A stretch of DNA of 64,000 nt from Phoma sp. XZ068. Taxonomy: Eukaryota; Ascomycota; Dothideomycetes; Pleosporales; Didymellaceae. The stretch is taken from positions 1,860,001 through 1,924,000 of the forward strand of contig RBKR01000004.1 of assembly GCA_004835665.1 (NCBI GenBank). Reading direction: 5' to 3'. This document shows positions 35,498 to 45,581 of the stretch, in pieces. Below the pieces are notes generated by a model. That model made no database searches, was not told the origin of the DNA, and saw only the letters and a program-made list of their open reading frames with translations. Position numbers and translations under genes: made by a program. Every line of letters begins with the position of its first letter. The stretch's first letter is position 1.

Positions 35498-37498
35498 TCA
35501 CTCATTCCCCACTCCATTCCACCCAACCCTCCTCTGCCTCGCAAACCTATCCCCCGACAACCGCTGCGCCCTCATCGCACTCCTATCCGGCGCATTCCAC
35601 ACCCCATCATCATCGTCTTCCTCCTCGTCACTCGTCATGGCTGAATCCACCCGTGCGTGTGACGGTATGAAAGCTAGCGGGGAGGGTATAGACGCCGGGC
35701 TGTGCGGTGGAGGTGAGGTGCTGGATACGCGCTTTGGTTTTAAGGGGGGTCTGGGTCGTGAGGGCATTGGCGGTGGGGCTGGGGGAGGGGAGCCAGGTGT
35801 CCGGATCGTTGATGTTTTCGGGGGAGGGAGGGGAGGAGCGGGTGGTGGTGGTGGGGAAGAAGATTTCGTTATTGTGGCTGTCATGTTTGCCGTTGGGGGT
35901 GGAACTGGAATTGCAACTGCAACGGGGAGGGCGAAGAGAGGGGGAGATGGAGGGGGAGAAGATGAAGCAGTAGGGCTACCTGCTTTGTCTACAATCTCCC
36001 AGTCTGCGTCACTCTTCCCGTGACTTCCGCTTTGGCTGTTCGTCGCTGCTTCGCGTCTCTCCTGCTCGGCTTCCCAGGCTCGTCGTTTCTCCAGGCGCGC
36101 CGCGAGTTCAGACGTAGGTCCTGTTTCTGCGGAGGTAGGAATGCTCTTCGAACCCGTTCGCGGGCGGAGGTTCTTCTTCCACTCTGGTGTTGGCGACGTT
36201 GGCGTGGGGATAATGCTGGGCGATTGGATCTTGTAGTCGTTAGGGCTCGACTGAATTGGGCCTCCGAGGCGAGCTATGGGCGTAAGTGCGGGCTTGGATC
36301 CGGGTGGTGAGGCGGGAGGTTTGGGCTGTTCGGGTCGCTTCTGGGATGCGTGGAGTGGTGCGAGTCGGTTTCCGATCCTGTTGTGGCCGAATTCTTGGGA
36401 TCCGTGGTGGCCGACTAGTTGGCTGTAGTCTACGGGGGAAGTGGGCATAGGGGTTGTTGGCGTCGTGGGCAGTGGAGAGGTGGACTGGGTTTCAGCTGCT
36501 GCTCTCTGACGAGCGAGCTTGCGCTCCAGTTCGTCATTCTCATGCTCGATCCTTTCGTCATTAGCCTTCTTCTGCGCCAGCAGCGCTGCATGTTGCTCCT
36601 TCTTTCGGTCTTGATCTGCCAGCATCTGTTGCTTCAGAGCACTATTACGCTCAATCTCCTGCTGACGCCGGCGCTCTGCTTCTGCCTCTTCAGCTTGACG
36701 CTCGCATTCCTCTGATCGACGGCGTTCATCGTCGCGTCTCTTCTGTTCCTCGACTGCCTCCTGTGCCTTCCTTGCCTCGTCCTCACGCCGGGCGTTCTCC
36801 TCGCGAAGAATTCTAGCCTTCTCCGCTTCTTCGGCGAGTTTGCGCTCATGCTTCTCCTTCTTGATCCTCAAATTCTCCTTGTGCTCAGCATCTTTCTTCC
36901 GCTCGCGCTCAAGAGCTGCATTGGCCTCCTCTCTAGCGATGCGGTCGAGCAGATCCTGCTCTTCCTTGTCCATTTGCGCTTGCTGTTCAGCCTCCTCTTT
37001 GGCACGGCGCTCAGCTGCGGCGGCTATCGCTTCCTTTTGGGCTGCGACATATTCTCGCCTTTTGCGCTCCTGTTCGTCTTTCTCTCCTTGCGCGCGCACA
37101 GCTTCCGCCTTCGCTAGTCGCGCCTTTTCTACTCGATCCGCTCTCTCTTGGTCCTGTTTGCGCTTCTCCTCTTTCCGTCTGGCTTTTTCTTTTTCGGCAC
37201 GCTCAGCCTCCTCTCGAGCCTTTTTGTCTCTCCTGGCAGCCTCTCGTGACTCCTTCATCGCGGCTGCAAGCTCCTCAGCATCCCATTCCTCGTCTTTCTT
37301 CTTCTCGGCCGCCTGTATGCAGTCGGTGCAGATTCCATTTCTTCTTCGACTGATGACCTTGGTCCCTCGCTCTCTGTGCTGTCGGTTGTCTGGTTGGCAG
37401 TGGACACCGGTTTTTTCAAAGTATCTGCACGAGCTTGTATCGATGTGGTCTCTCTTCCTGTGGCCGCATTCGAGATGTGTATATGTGAAGTTGCACAT
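35498..37498 (-). CDS. long coiled-coil protein with proline-rich C-terminal region
   Basis: Single open exon, 666 residues from ATG 37498. The longer frame to 37519 begins with TTG. A TCTTCAG acceptor-like site lies just upstream, so a 5' exon may exist. The N-terminus has spaced cysteines and histidines (CNFTYTHLECGHRKRDH, CRYF, HCQP, CTDC) that could bind zinc. Residues about 63-338 form a continuous Glu/Lys/Arg/Ala coiled coil. About 350-530 is Ser/Thr/Pro-rich with a conserved DADWEIVD segment. About 540-605 is poly-proline (PPPPPAPPLPPP, PPPAPPPMP), like FH1 or SH3-ligand regions. The tail is acidic (EEEDDDD) and then basic. I do not recognise a named family. The layout suggests a scaffold, perhaps linked to actin, as inference only. 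Poly-Pro and coiled-coil composition also opens long antisense frames, which I discount. Confidence 0.75.
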   Translation of the reverse strand: MCNFTYTHLECGHRKRDHIDTSSCRYFEKTGVHCQPDNRQHRERGTKVISRRRNGICTDCIQAAEKKKDEEWDAEELAAAMKESREAARRDKKAREEAERAEKEKARRKEEKRKQDQERADRVEKARLAKAEAVRAQGEKDEQERKRREYVAAQKEAIAAAAERRAKEEAEQQAQMDKEEQDLLDRIAREEANAALERERKKDAEHKENLRIKKEKHERKLAEEAEKARILREENARREDEARKAQEAVEEQKRRDDERRRSEECERQAEEAEAERRRQQEIERNSALKQQMLADQDRKKEQHAALLAQKKANDERIEHENDELERKLARQRAAAETQSTSPLPTTPTTPMPTSPVDYSQLVGHHGSQEFGHNRIGNRLAPLHASQKRPEQPKPPASPPGSKPALTPIARLGGPIQSSPNDYKIQSPSIIPTPTSPTPEWKKNLRPRTGSKSIPTSAETGPTSELAARLEKRRAWEAEQERREAATNSQSGSHGKSDADWEIVDKAGSPTASSSPPPSPPLFALPVAVAIPVPPPTANMTATITKSSSPPPPPAPPLPPPKTSTIRTPGSPPPAPPPMPSRPRPPLKPKRVSSTSPPPHSPASIPSPLAFIPSHARVDSAMTSDEEEDDDDGVWNAPDRSAMRAQRLSGDRFARQRRVGWNGVGNE

Positions 37499-38323
37499 GT
37501 CGGATGTGTCTGAAGACAAGGACTGTTCATGAGAAAGTCGAGAAAGTTAGTGCTTGTGGCGTGGATTATATGGCGTGTTGGCTGTGACTTCCCACCTGAG
37601 AAGTGGAGCCATTGAATGCATTCTAGTTAGTGTCGTGCTTGTTGTCACTGTTAGTTGCATGGGTTGACAGCAACACGAACGTGTGAATAGTTGGTTGCTC
37701 GCCTTGCTCCACAAAAGTGAGGCGCAGGCGCCAATCGAGGCTCTGAAATCAACTTGGAACGCTGGGAACATAATGCTGCGGGTACCGCGTTGTCAACTTA
37801 ATGCCTCTTGACCGCCTTACTGGACGATGGCCGTCACGTGCGTCTCTGCAGTGCGCCTCTGCTTAGAGGCCAAGTGTGGGTACGTGGTCAAGGAGGTCGA
37901 TTTTGGTACCGCTCGTTAGCTGTAACAGAGAAGATGTACATCGAGGATACATGGAGCTGTCGCATTGGCGAGGTAGGCAAGGCATGCATACCAAAGGATG
38001 AGAACTGAGATAGGGGACCAAATGGTATTGATATCTATTGGGTGTCTTTGGGGTGTCGTGGCATTGCAGTGAGCAAGGTAATGCTGCAATGTACGAAGAG
38101 CTGGCCTTCAGACACAGTCGTGTCAAAGTGTGGCCAGCGATCATGACAGAGATCGAATGCTTGATCGTTGCATCACGATTGATGTCGAGGTGGTACAAGA
38201 TGAGGATGGCGATGGATGGGATTACAAGTGCTGCGCGGTGATTGGTCATCGAATCTTGGCGGAATCGAGACATCATCGAGCTCCTCCCGAAAGTTCACCA
38301 ACCAGCAGCACAAGCACTCCACA
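37499..38323. other. divergent promoter region
   Basis: Lies between the coiled-coil gene (-) and the complex I gene (+). Short overlapping frames only. No gene seen. Confidence 0.5.
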
Positions 38324-39229
38324 ATGGCCTCGAAACTGGTTCCCTTCGCCTGCCGCAGCGCTTCGCGCGCCCTTCGTGTCCAGCGCCCTCAATGGCGCGC
38401 ATTCAGCGTTTCCCGGCCCGCGCGGAGCGACAGCCTCATGGTTGTGAGTACTTGGCCTGCACGCCCTTCAGACACCAATTGCACTGCTAATGGCGCCGGC
38501 AGCACCGCGACAGCCCGGAGAACAATGCGTCGATCCCGTTCAAGTTCACCGAACAGAACGAGCAGCTCATCAAGGAGATTGTCTCGCGATACCCCTCCAA
38601 CTACAAGAAGGCCGCCGTCATGCCGCTCCTCGATCTCGGCCAGCGACAGCACGGATTCACCAGCATCAGCGTCATGAACGAGGTTGCGCGGATACTGGAG
38701 ATGCCTCCCATGCGTGTCTATGAGGTCGCCACCTTCTACACCATGTACAACAGGAACCCCGTGGGCAAGTACCACGTCCAGGTCTGCACAACGGTAAGGA
38801 CGAATGCAATCGTGTGGCGGGGCAGAAGCTGACTGAACACAGACCCCCTGCATGCTCCGCGACAGCGACTCTGTCATGAAGGCCTGCGAGGACACCCTCG
38901 GCATCCACCACGGCCAGACCACCAAGGACGGCCTTTTCACCATGACCGAGGTCGAGTGCCTGGGAGCTTGCGCCAACGCCCCCATGGTCCAGATCAACGA
39001 CGACTTCTACGAGGACCTGACCTACGAGACCACCCAATCGCTGCTCAACGCTCTCAAGCACGCCACCGAGGCCACCGGCACACAGTCCGGCGCTCCCGCT
39101 GCAGGCGCCAAGGTCCCCACGCCCGGTCCCATGAGCGCAAGGGAGAGCTGCGAGCCCGCTGGTGGCTTGACGTCGTTGAAGGGTGAATTTTGGGGCAACG
39201 AGACCCTGAGGAAGGACGGTGCCCTCTGA
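38324..39229 (+). CDS. nuo-24: NADH dehydrogenase 24-kDa subunit (complex I)
   Basis: Exons 38324-38443, 38503-38793 and 38843-39229 (introns 59 and 49 bp) give 265 residues. Residues 1-35 form a mitochondrial presequence rich in Arg, Ser and Ala. The thioredoxin-like domain contains YPSNYKKAAVMPLLDLGQ, MNEVA and YEVATFYTMYNRNPVGKYH. The [2Fe-2S] cluster N1a ligands are C135, C140, C176 and C180 (C-x4-C and C-x3-C in ECLGAC). The protein is part of the NADH-oxidising N-module of respiratory complex I in the mitochondrial matrix arm. The end (SARESCEPAGGLTSLKGEFWG) is the usual fungal C-terminus. Confidence 0.97.
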
Positions 39230-39858
39230 TTGAGCGTGTAAATATGTGTGCTTGTCGCTTTTCTCGGGAACCAAAGTCATTGCATTTGGTAGCTGATCGC
39301 TCAATGGCTCTGTAGATTACTCAATACCATTTCCTTCAACTCAATATTGCTGTACAAATATGCACAAGTCACTCCGTGATGAAGGTGGAACGATAGGAAG
39401 TACCCTGCAATATCAACGCCTGGAATGTGGATCTCCACTACTCGATCACGTTGATTATCAGACCTTTCCCTATGTTCACAAAGCAAATTCACATCTTTAG
39501 CAGACAGTGTGCAAGCCAATGTCTTGATTGTCGCAAACTTCGTTCTTGTCACTTACCAACTCCTATCATTTCCAGGCAGATGAATGCTCATGTGCTACAA
39601 CTTGAGAGCTTTCAACTACTATATACTCACCCATCATCCGCCGGCTATCTGTATTATGACAGAAAGCTAACAATGACTCGCCCGCCCGTCTCCAGATCTA
39701 AAAGCATCTCTTCGATTCTAGCAGTCGAATGCGGCGTATCTGATAATCTGGTCTTGATAAAGAGTACCCAGTGACGTCGCCTCGAGTCTGTGCGCGTACC
39801 TCGGTCCTTCACCAATCGATCGCCTCAAGCCTACCTCCACGACGCACCAACCTCGACC
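39230..39858. other. intergenic
   Basis: 3' flank of the complex I gene and promoter of the Tls1-like gene. An 83-codon frame on - (39301-39552) has no supporting features. Confidence 0.5.
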
Positions 39859-40994
39859 ATGACAACAATAGAAGACGACAATACACTACCGAGCTTCCGC
39901 TTCAAACGCCGCAAAACTACACACACAAAGCGGGCACGCACAGACGACGACGTTCCAGCAACACCCAGTATTGTCACTCCCGATGCCCCACCGGCACATA
40001 ATGCGCCGGAGGCTGTACAGGACGAGGAAGAATCGGTGCCAAACCTGAAGGAGATCATCCGCAATCGCAAGCGTCCCCGCGACCGCCTCAAGGATGTCAC
40101 ACGGAAACCAGAGACTTCGCAGACTGAGATCGTGCAGGCAGACGCACCGCGGCCAGATCAGTACACGAGTCGATTCGTGGTGCAGACCGGGCAGGTTGTA
40201 GATAGCAGCGACAAGCAGATGTGAGTGGATCAGCTAATCGTCGATTCTATTGGTATTGCTACTTTGCAGATGAAGATGGCGGCAAGCACAGGCTAATATA
40301 TCAGGACGGTGTATGTAGAAGCTCGCCTGGCTGAACAGAACTACCGCCAGTACGGCTGGCCCATACCAAAACATTTACAGTCGACCGTCGCCGCGATTGC
40401 GCCCGACCTCAAGCACACCTTCACCTCGAACGCTCCCCAGGCAACAGCAACAAGCAGTGCCACGGACGACAAGCCCGAACATAGCAGTCGCCTAGCTGCA
40501 GGCCAAGGAAGACTGGAAGAAGTAGACCTAGGCTCAGACGCTGCATCGCGCAGCCATAAAGACTGGAAACGTCTAGAAGGCGATGCCCCGGCGCCGAAAG
40601 TGCGTCTAGGGAGAGATGGGAAACCGCGCCGCGGCCCCAAACGCAGGAATAGCGACGACATACGGCGCGATCAGATGGTCGAAGCCGTCTTGCGTGAAGC
40701 GAAACGTACGTCGACTTTCCCTCATTTCTCCTCCCACTCTGACCATTCCCTACAGTGGAGTTCTTCGATGAAACACCAGTCAACCCGCGCTTTGCTGGCA
40801 CCGACGACGACATGGTTGAGCGCTTCCGCACCGAGTATTTCGAGTCCATCGAGGAGCGTCAACTGCGCAAACCTGTCATGCCTCCTGGTGCAAAGGACCA
40901 ACCAAAGGGTCCGAAGCTGGGTGGGAGCAGGAGTGCAAGAGCAGCTATGCGGGAGAGGGAAGAGCAGGCCGCGAAGGGCAATGTCAAGAGGTAG
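39859..40994 (+). CDS. Tls1/C9orf78-like splicing-associated protein
   Basis: Exons 39859-40220, 40305-40705 and 40756-40994 (introns 84 and 50 bp) give 333 residues. The N-terminus has FRFKRRKT, PNLKEIIRNRKRPRDRLKDV and YTSRFVVQTGQV. The middle has MTVYVEARLAEQNYRQYGWP, and the end has DMVERFRTEYFESIEERQL. These are the conserved blocks of the Hep59/C9orf78 family. Human C9orf78 binds the spliceosomal helicase BRR2/SNRNP200. Fission yeast Tls1 affects splicing of telomere-protein transcripts and heterochromatin. The protein is charged and mostly disordered, as is usual. The 84-bp first intron is fixed by frame, because an earlier acceptor (TTGCAG, 40264-40269) would run into a stop. Confidence 0.85.
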
Positions 40995-41476
40995 AGTTCG
41001 TTATGTGGATTTCGCGTGCCTTTCTGCTTGAATGCTTGACTAGCGTCTGCGATGGTGTTATCCGAAGAGTTGTTTTTGTGAGTACTAATGAAAGTGAACA
41101 GTGTAGCAAGGATCAATGACGGGAGGGTGCTTGAACGACAGGACTGGATGGATATGAAAGTCAAGGATACAGCATGGTACAACAAATGACCGAGGAATAT
41201 CATCTCTCGGCTCTCATTCGGCACCATGATCGAACAGCACTTCATGGATCCAAAGAAACGATCCTTACACATATTCCACGACCTCCAATATCCATGACGA
41301 ATTGAGAACCTCCCAAGGGTCAAGATGTCTATTTTTTCAATTCCTCGTCACTCATAGCATATTCATACAGCCTATCATATCCCAGCCCAGACAACCAAAA
41401 CACCCTCAACGCCATACAAAACATCATATACCCTCAACAATCCCATTCCTAAAATCTCCCAGCACTTCCCAAACAC
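40995..41476. other. intergenic between convergent genes
   Basis: Shared 3' flank. No gene or element seen. Confidence 0.5.
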
Positions 41477-42255
41477 TTACGAACTCTGCCTCGCCTTCTC
41501 CGCACAAATCAACGCAATAATCCGGCTCAACTCGGCACTCTGCGCAAATTGCTCCTGCTTCGTCTTCTCGTCGACATCCGCACTCGCCGCAATGTCGTTC
41601 GACACCGTGAGCATCCTGTTTTGCAGCGCGAGCAGCTTGGATAGCGTGTTATCGAGGAAGGGCGCGCTGAAGGTGATGTTTGTGGGTGAGGCGCCGGAGT
41701 TGGGGATGCGCATTTCGAGTTTGCGAGGAGGCTTCTTGGTGACGGGGCGGGCTTGCTCGGTGGGTTGGGTGGGTTGGGCGGATGTCCTGCTGTTGTTAGA
41801 TGGGTACTGTCGAAGTAAAGTGAAGTGAAGTGTGGTGAGTGATTGAAGAGAAGTGTTCACGTCATGTCACGCCCGAGATCAATTCGCTGGGGCTGCGGAT
41901 CTAATCAAGCATGCAGTGATGCATTGATGCATCACCTACGTGGAATCGACATGGCGATCGCGCCGAGTGGTGGTAGCGGACGGTTGGAACGCAACGGTCA
42001 CTAGAGGAAGGCTAAGAGTCTTACGTACCTTTCTCGCTCGACGAAAGTCATATTCTCCGCCATCTCGGCGACGCGGTTCGCGATCCTCGACGCCATGATT
42101 GTGTAGGGCGATGCGTGTTGCTGGACGCCGTTTGCTGCGCCGTTCGCTGTGCTCTGTGTCTTCTTGCCTGCGGTTGTGGCGGCCTTCTTGGGGCGCGAGG
42201 CAGCTGGTTTGGCGGATGTGCGGTTGACTGGCGCGGATGCTACTGAGGCAGGCAT
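41477..42255 (-). CDS. small conserved-looking hypothetical protein
   Basis: Exon 1 is 42255-42029 and exon 2 is 41789-41477, giving 179 residues. The intron is 239 bp, long for this genome. Its acceptor is a CAGCAG tandem, so a 178-residue form with one Ser fewer is equally possible. The first 50 residues are Ala/Ser/Lys-rich. SPYTIMASRIANRVAEMAENMTFVERER is a likely amphipathic helix. The second half contains FLDNTLSKLLALQNRML and a helical C-terminus (ELSRIIALICAEKARQ). The pattern of two helical blocks suggests a small coiled-coil subunit of a complex. I cannot name the family. Confidence 0.65.
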
Positions 42256-42765
42256 TTTGATATGCGCGTGAGGTTTGTATCGAATGTGTGTCTGAGAAAG
42301 GTTAATATTTTCTTGAGCGTAGCGCCTGTCGCGTGCACTGGGCTCGGCATATGTCGAGTATGTGTACAGCAGCAAGTGGGTGGAAACTAACCTTTCGATT
42401 GGATATTGAAAAGTCGAGATTGAAATGCAAGTGGGTATATGCAATACTTCAAGTATCGAGTTCAAAGTAAATATCGAGATGATTGAACAGCTATGGGGAA
42501 ACGGGGATCCACGATATCTTGACTTGGTTTCCAGCCCCAGAAGTTGGAAGACGCGCCACAAGCGACGTCATCGGGATGTATGAACAGGGGTGCAGCGGGA
42601 TGCGATCATCCAACTTGTGGAACCTCGAACTTGATCTCCACCGTTTTACCTGACTTGACTGACGTCTGGCGCTTGGGTCTTCGTAACGGCGTTCGCGATC
42701 GATGATGGGCGACGTCTGAGCTTCCTTCTCGACTCTCTTCTTTGCAACAACCACTGCGACCGAAT
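42256..42765. other. divergent promoter region
   Basis: Shared upstream region of the small hypothetical gene (-) and the acyltransferase gene (+). No specific element identified. Confidence 0.5.
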
Positions 42766-44952
42766 ATGTCGCCTGCTATCAAAAAGAAGAAGGATGACCT
42801 TGGTGCAGGATTGCGTGTGTCGAAAGACAACATCGCTGCGCATCCCGCAGGGCCGCCAAAGTATGGCGAGTTGACTCAAGCGGAGAGAGCATTTACGCTG
42901 GCGTCGACGTTCTTGTCTGGAGTTTTGGCGTACGACAGTTCAGCATCTCGGTCTTGCATTGTTCAGCGCTGACAATAGCACAGTATCAGCGCATCGCAGT
43001 TCCTGGGAGCGCCATTGAAGCTAATCGACCCTCAATTCTATGAAGGATATATGGCCTACACCAAAGAATGCTTCGCCATCTTGATCACATGTTTGACCCA
43101 ATGGTGGGCGCCCACCGTTGTCCGAGTCAGTGGAGACTCAAGTATGGTCGGTCAGCTCATACAGAAGAAGGATGGGAGCCTGCAGTGCAACTTTGCGGAC
43201 CGCATGGTTTTGATGGCTAATCACCAGCTGTATACTGACTGGCTATATATTTGGTGGATCGCCTACACGAACAACATGCACGGTTTCATCTACATCATCT
43301 TGAAGGAGTCGCTTAGGAATATCCCCATCATCGGCTGGAGCGCGCAGTTCTACAACTTCATCTTCCTGGCCAGGAACTGGGAAGAGGATCAGCGCCGATT
43401 CAAGAAGGCTCTTTCGCGTCTAAACAGTGCTACCCAGCCCATGTGGCTGATTATCTTTCCAGAGGGGACGAACTTGTCATTGACGACTCGGGAGAAGAGC
43501 AAAGCATGGGCTGTAAAGAATAACCTTCAAGACATGAAGCATCAGCTTCTGCCACGAAGTACAGGACTGCGGTTCTGCCTGAACGAGCTCAAAGATACGA
43601 CAGAGTGGCTTTACGACTGCACAATCGCATACGAGGGCGTACCGCCTGGTCAATTTGGGCAGGACATATTCACGCTGCGCTCTACCTTTTTCGAAGGCCG
43701 TCCACCAAAGTCGGTCAACATGCACTGGCGCCGTTTCCACATTTCCGACATCCCCATCCAAAACACGAAAGCCTTCGAAGTCTGGCTGCGAAACCGCTGG
43801 CGAGAAAAGGATTACATGCTCGAGTACTTTCAGAAACATACTCGCTTCCCGGCTGAGAATTTCTGGAAGGATCATCTTGACATGGGCGATCGCAGTTCAC
43901 AAGGATCACAGAGCATACGGAGTGTTCCTAAGCCGGCAGTCCAAATTGAGACGGAAGTGAAATCTGGCAACTGGAATGAATTTGTCAAGATCTTTGCCCC
44001 AATCAGCAGTGTCTTGATGGCATTGATGGTCGCATACGGAGCCAATCCGGCGGATATAATACCTGGTGGCAAGGAGTTTTTCGAACAGCACATGAAGCAG
44101 TTACTCGGTGGCGGTGGGGAAATGGGAGGGCTTCCAAGTCCGGACCAACTTGAAAAGATGATCGAGGGCGCGGCAAAACTGGGAGCAGCGCAGGCTGCAG
44201 ATCCACAGCAAGCCCCGCAGGTAGCGGCACTTACACAAGAGAATCTGGCGAAGCTGGTGAAGGAAACGGCTATCAAGAATGGAGTAGTGATGCCAGGGGG
44301 GATGAGACGAGCCAGTACAGCACTACCACAAGCACCGACAAAGACCCTCGCAACACCGACGGCAGCACCAACACGCGCGAAGAGTGCAGTTGTGACACCC
44401 TCCTCGGCTCGAAAGCCGGCCGGTGCTGCAGCGAAGTCGAAATTAGCAACTGCTGGGCCTGCGAAAGCAAAAGCTGCACCGATCAAAGCCAAAACAGCCG
44501 CGAAACCCAAGCCTGCGACACCCACAGGGCCTATGAAGGAAGTCACATTGGCGTCTGGCGTTACAATCAAGGTTCCAGCACCAGCAGTCGAAAATGCAAA
44601 AAAGACCGGCGCAACAACAATAAAGACAGCAAACGGCCTCGTCCTCCAAATCGGGAAAAAGGACATCGAAAAGGCGCAAGAAAAGAAAGGTAGTACAGTT
44701 ATGACTGCCTCTGGTATACCAATCAAGATCACATCTGGCGGAGACATCGAGGTCGCAAAGAAACCAGCACCAGCGAAGTCGAATCCTGCGGCAAAGCCTG
44801 CAGTCAAGAAGGCTGCATCGATACCTGCGAAGGCACCGACGAAGCTCAACGGGACGACGAGTGCTCCGAAGAAAACTACACCAGCAGTGAAGAAAGTGGT
44901 GAAGCCGTCTATTCCACAGACAAAGACGCCGTCGAAGTTGGCGACGAAGTAA
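42766..44952 (+). CDS. LPLAT-family acyltransferase with repeat-bearing C-terminal tail
   Basis: Exons 42766-42929 and 42984-44952 (intron 54 bp) give 710 residues. The acyltransferase domain has the NHQLYTDW block (H135, D140 of the HX4D motif), EDQRRFKKALSRL, FPEGT (from F213) and RSTGLRF, as in AGPAT/LCLAT-type enzymes. Such enzymes move acyl chains onto lysophosphatidic acid or other lysophospholipids at the ER. Membrane-type segments lie near 50-90 and 150-180, and another hydrophobic stretch at about 355-380. From about 460 the protein becomes Ala/Pro/Lys-rich. At about 575-655 three similar segments follow each other, each with an ASG or ANG turn and a (V/I/L)x(I/L)(K/Q)(V/I) strand, before a basic low-complexity end. 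The acyltransferase domain is about 350 residues, so the tail doubles the protein. The function of the tail is unknown. Confidence 0.88.
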
Positions 44953-45581
44953 ATGTACTCTATCTGTTTTTGATTCTGGCGTAGGGAACGAGCGCGATTG
45001 CTCAGGCGTTGGATACCCGTATACTCAGCGTTAACGTTTTTATATGCACACTATTTTTCTTTGAAGCCATACAAATTCCATCACCACAAGTGTGAAAGTT
45101 GTACGGGTCCTATCATCCGAGTTATCTAAGTCGTACAAATCCCATCATCGCAGGCATCTCAGTCGCACAAATCAGGCCCAATCCCCCATGACACAAGGCT
45201 GCGAATCGAGACCACCGCCCACTCACACGCGCGGAAAAGCACCAATAAATGATCACCCGCTATCCCTGCAATTCACAGGCCCAGCCGCGATACCCCTGCC
45301 ACTTCCCGTGCCGCAGATACGTCATCGCGGGGGCGGCAACGGCCATCCTGGTTTCGAGAAACAGGATCGAGTGGTGTGGCGCAACGGTGTCATCGGCTTG
45401 TCATCTGTGGACCTAATCTCGAAGTTGGAGGTTGAATTGGTTTGATACTACTAGATCAACGATCCAACGTAACGATTTGACTTCAGTATCTGTTGTTCTG
45501 GACTGCGGGAGACGAATTGAACGACCGATTGAAAGAGATATCCGAAGAAGTACGACGATTACGACGATCACGACATAGATC
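44953..45581. other. intergenic with degenerate 32-bp repeats
   Basis: 3' flank of the acyltransferase gene, the repeat array at 45067-45162, and the leader of the next gene. The leader has many CGA/ACGATT-type triplets (about 45519-45580). Confidence 0.5.
45067..45162. repeat. degenerate 32-bp tandem repeat, 3 units
   Basis: Units 45067-45098, 45099-45130 and 45131-45162 are each exactly 32 bp. They share a core of the form TACAAATYCCATCAYC. A partial fourth copy starts at 45163 (TCGCACAAATC). Units two and three agree at about 22 of 32 positions, and many of the differences are C/T or G/A. Confidence 0.6.

Noticed and set aside
36840..37532. 230-codon + strand frame rich in Ser, Cys and Phe
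   Set aside because: It is the antisense shadow of the Glu/Lys/Arg coiled coil on the - strand.
39301..39552. 83-codon - strand frame
   Set aside because: No start context, no homology signal, and it sits in the 3' flank of the complex I gene.
43872..44849. 325-codon - strand frame rich in Phe, Ala and Gly
   Set aside because: Antisense of the Ala/Lys/Pro-rich acyltransferase tail. Its hydrophobic look comes from complementing Lys and Glu codons.
45092..45445. 117-codon + strand frame
   Set aside because: It runs through the 32-bp repeats and intergenic sequence with no protein-like pattern.
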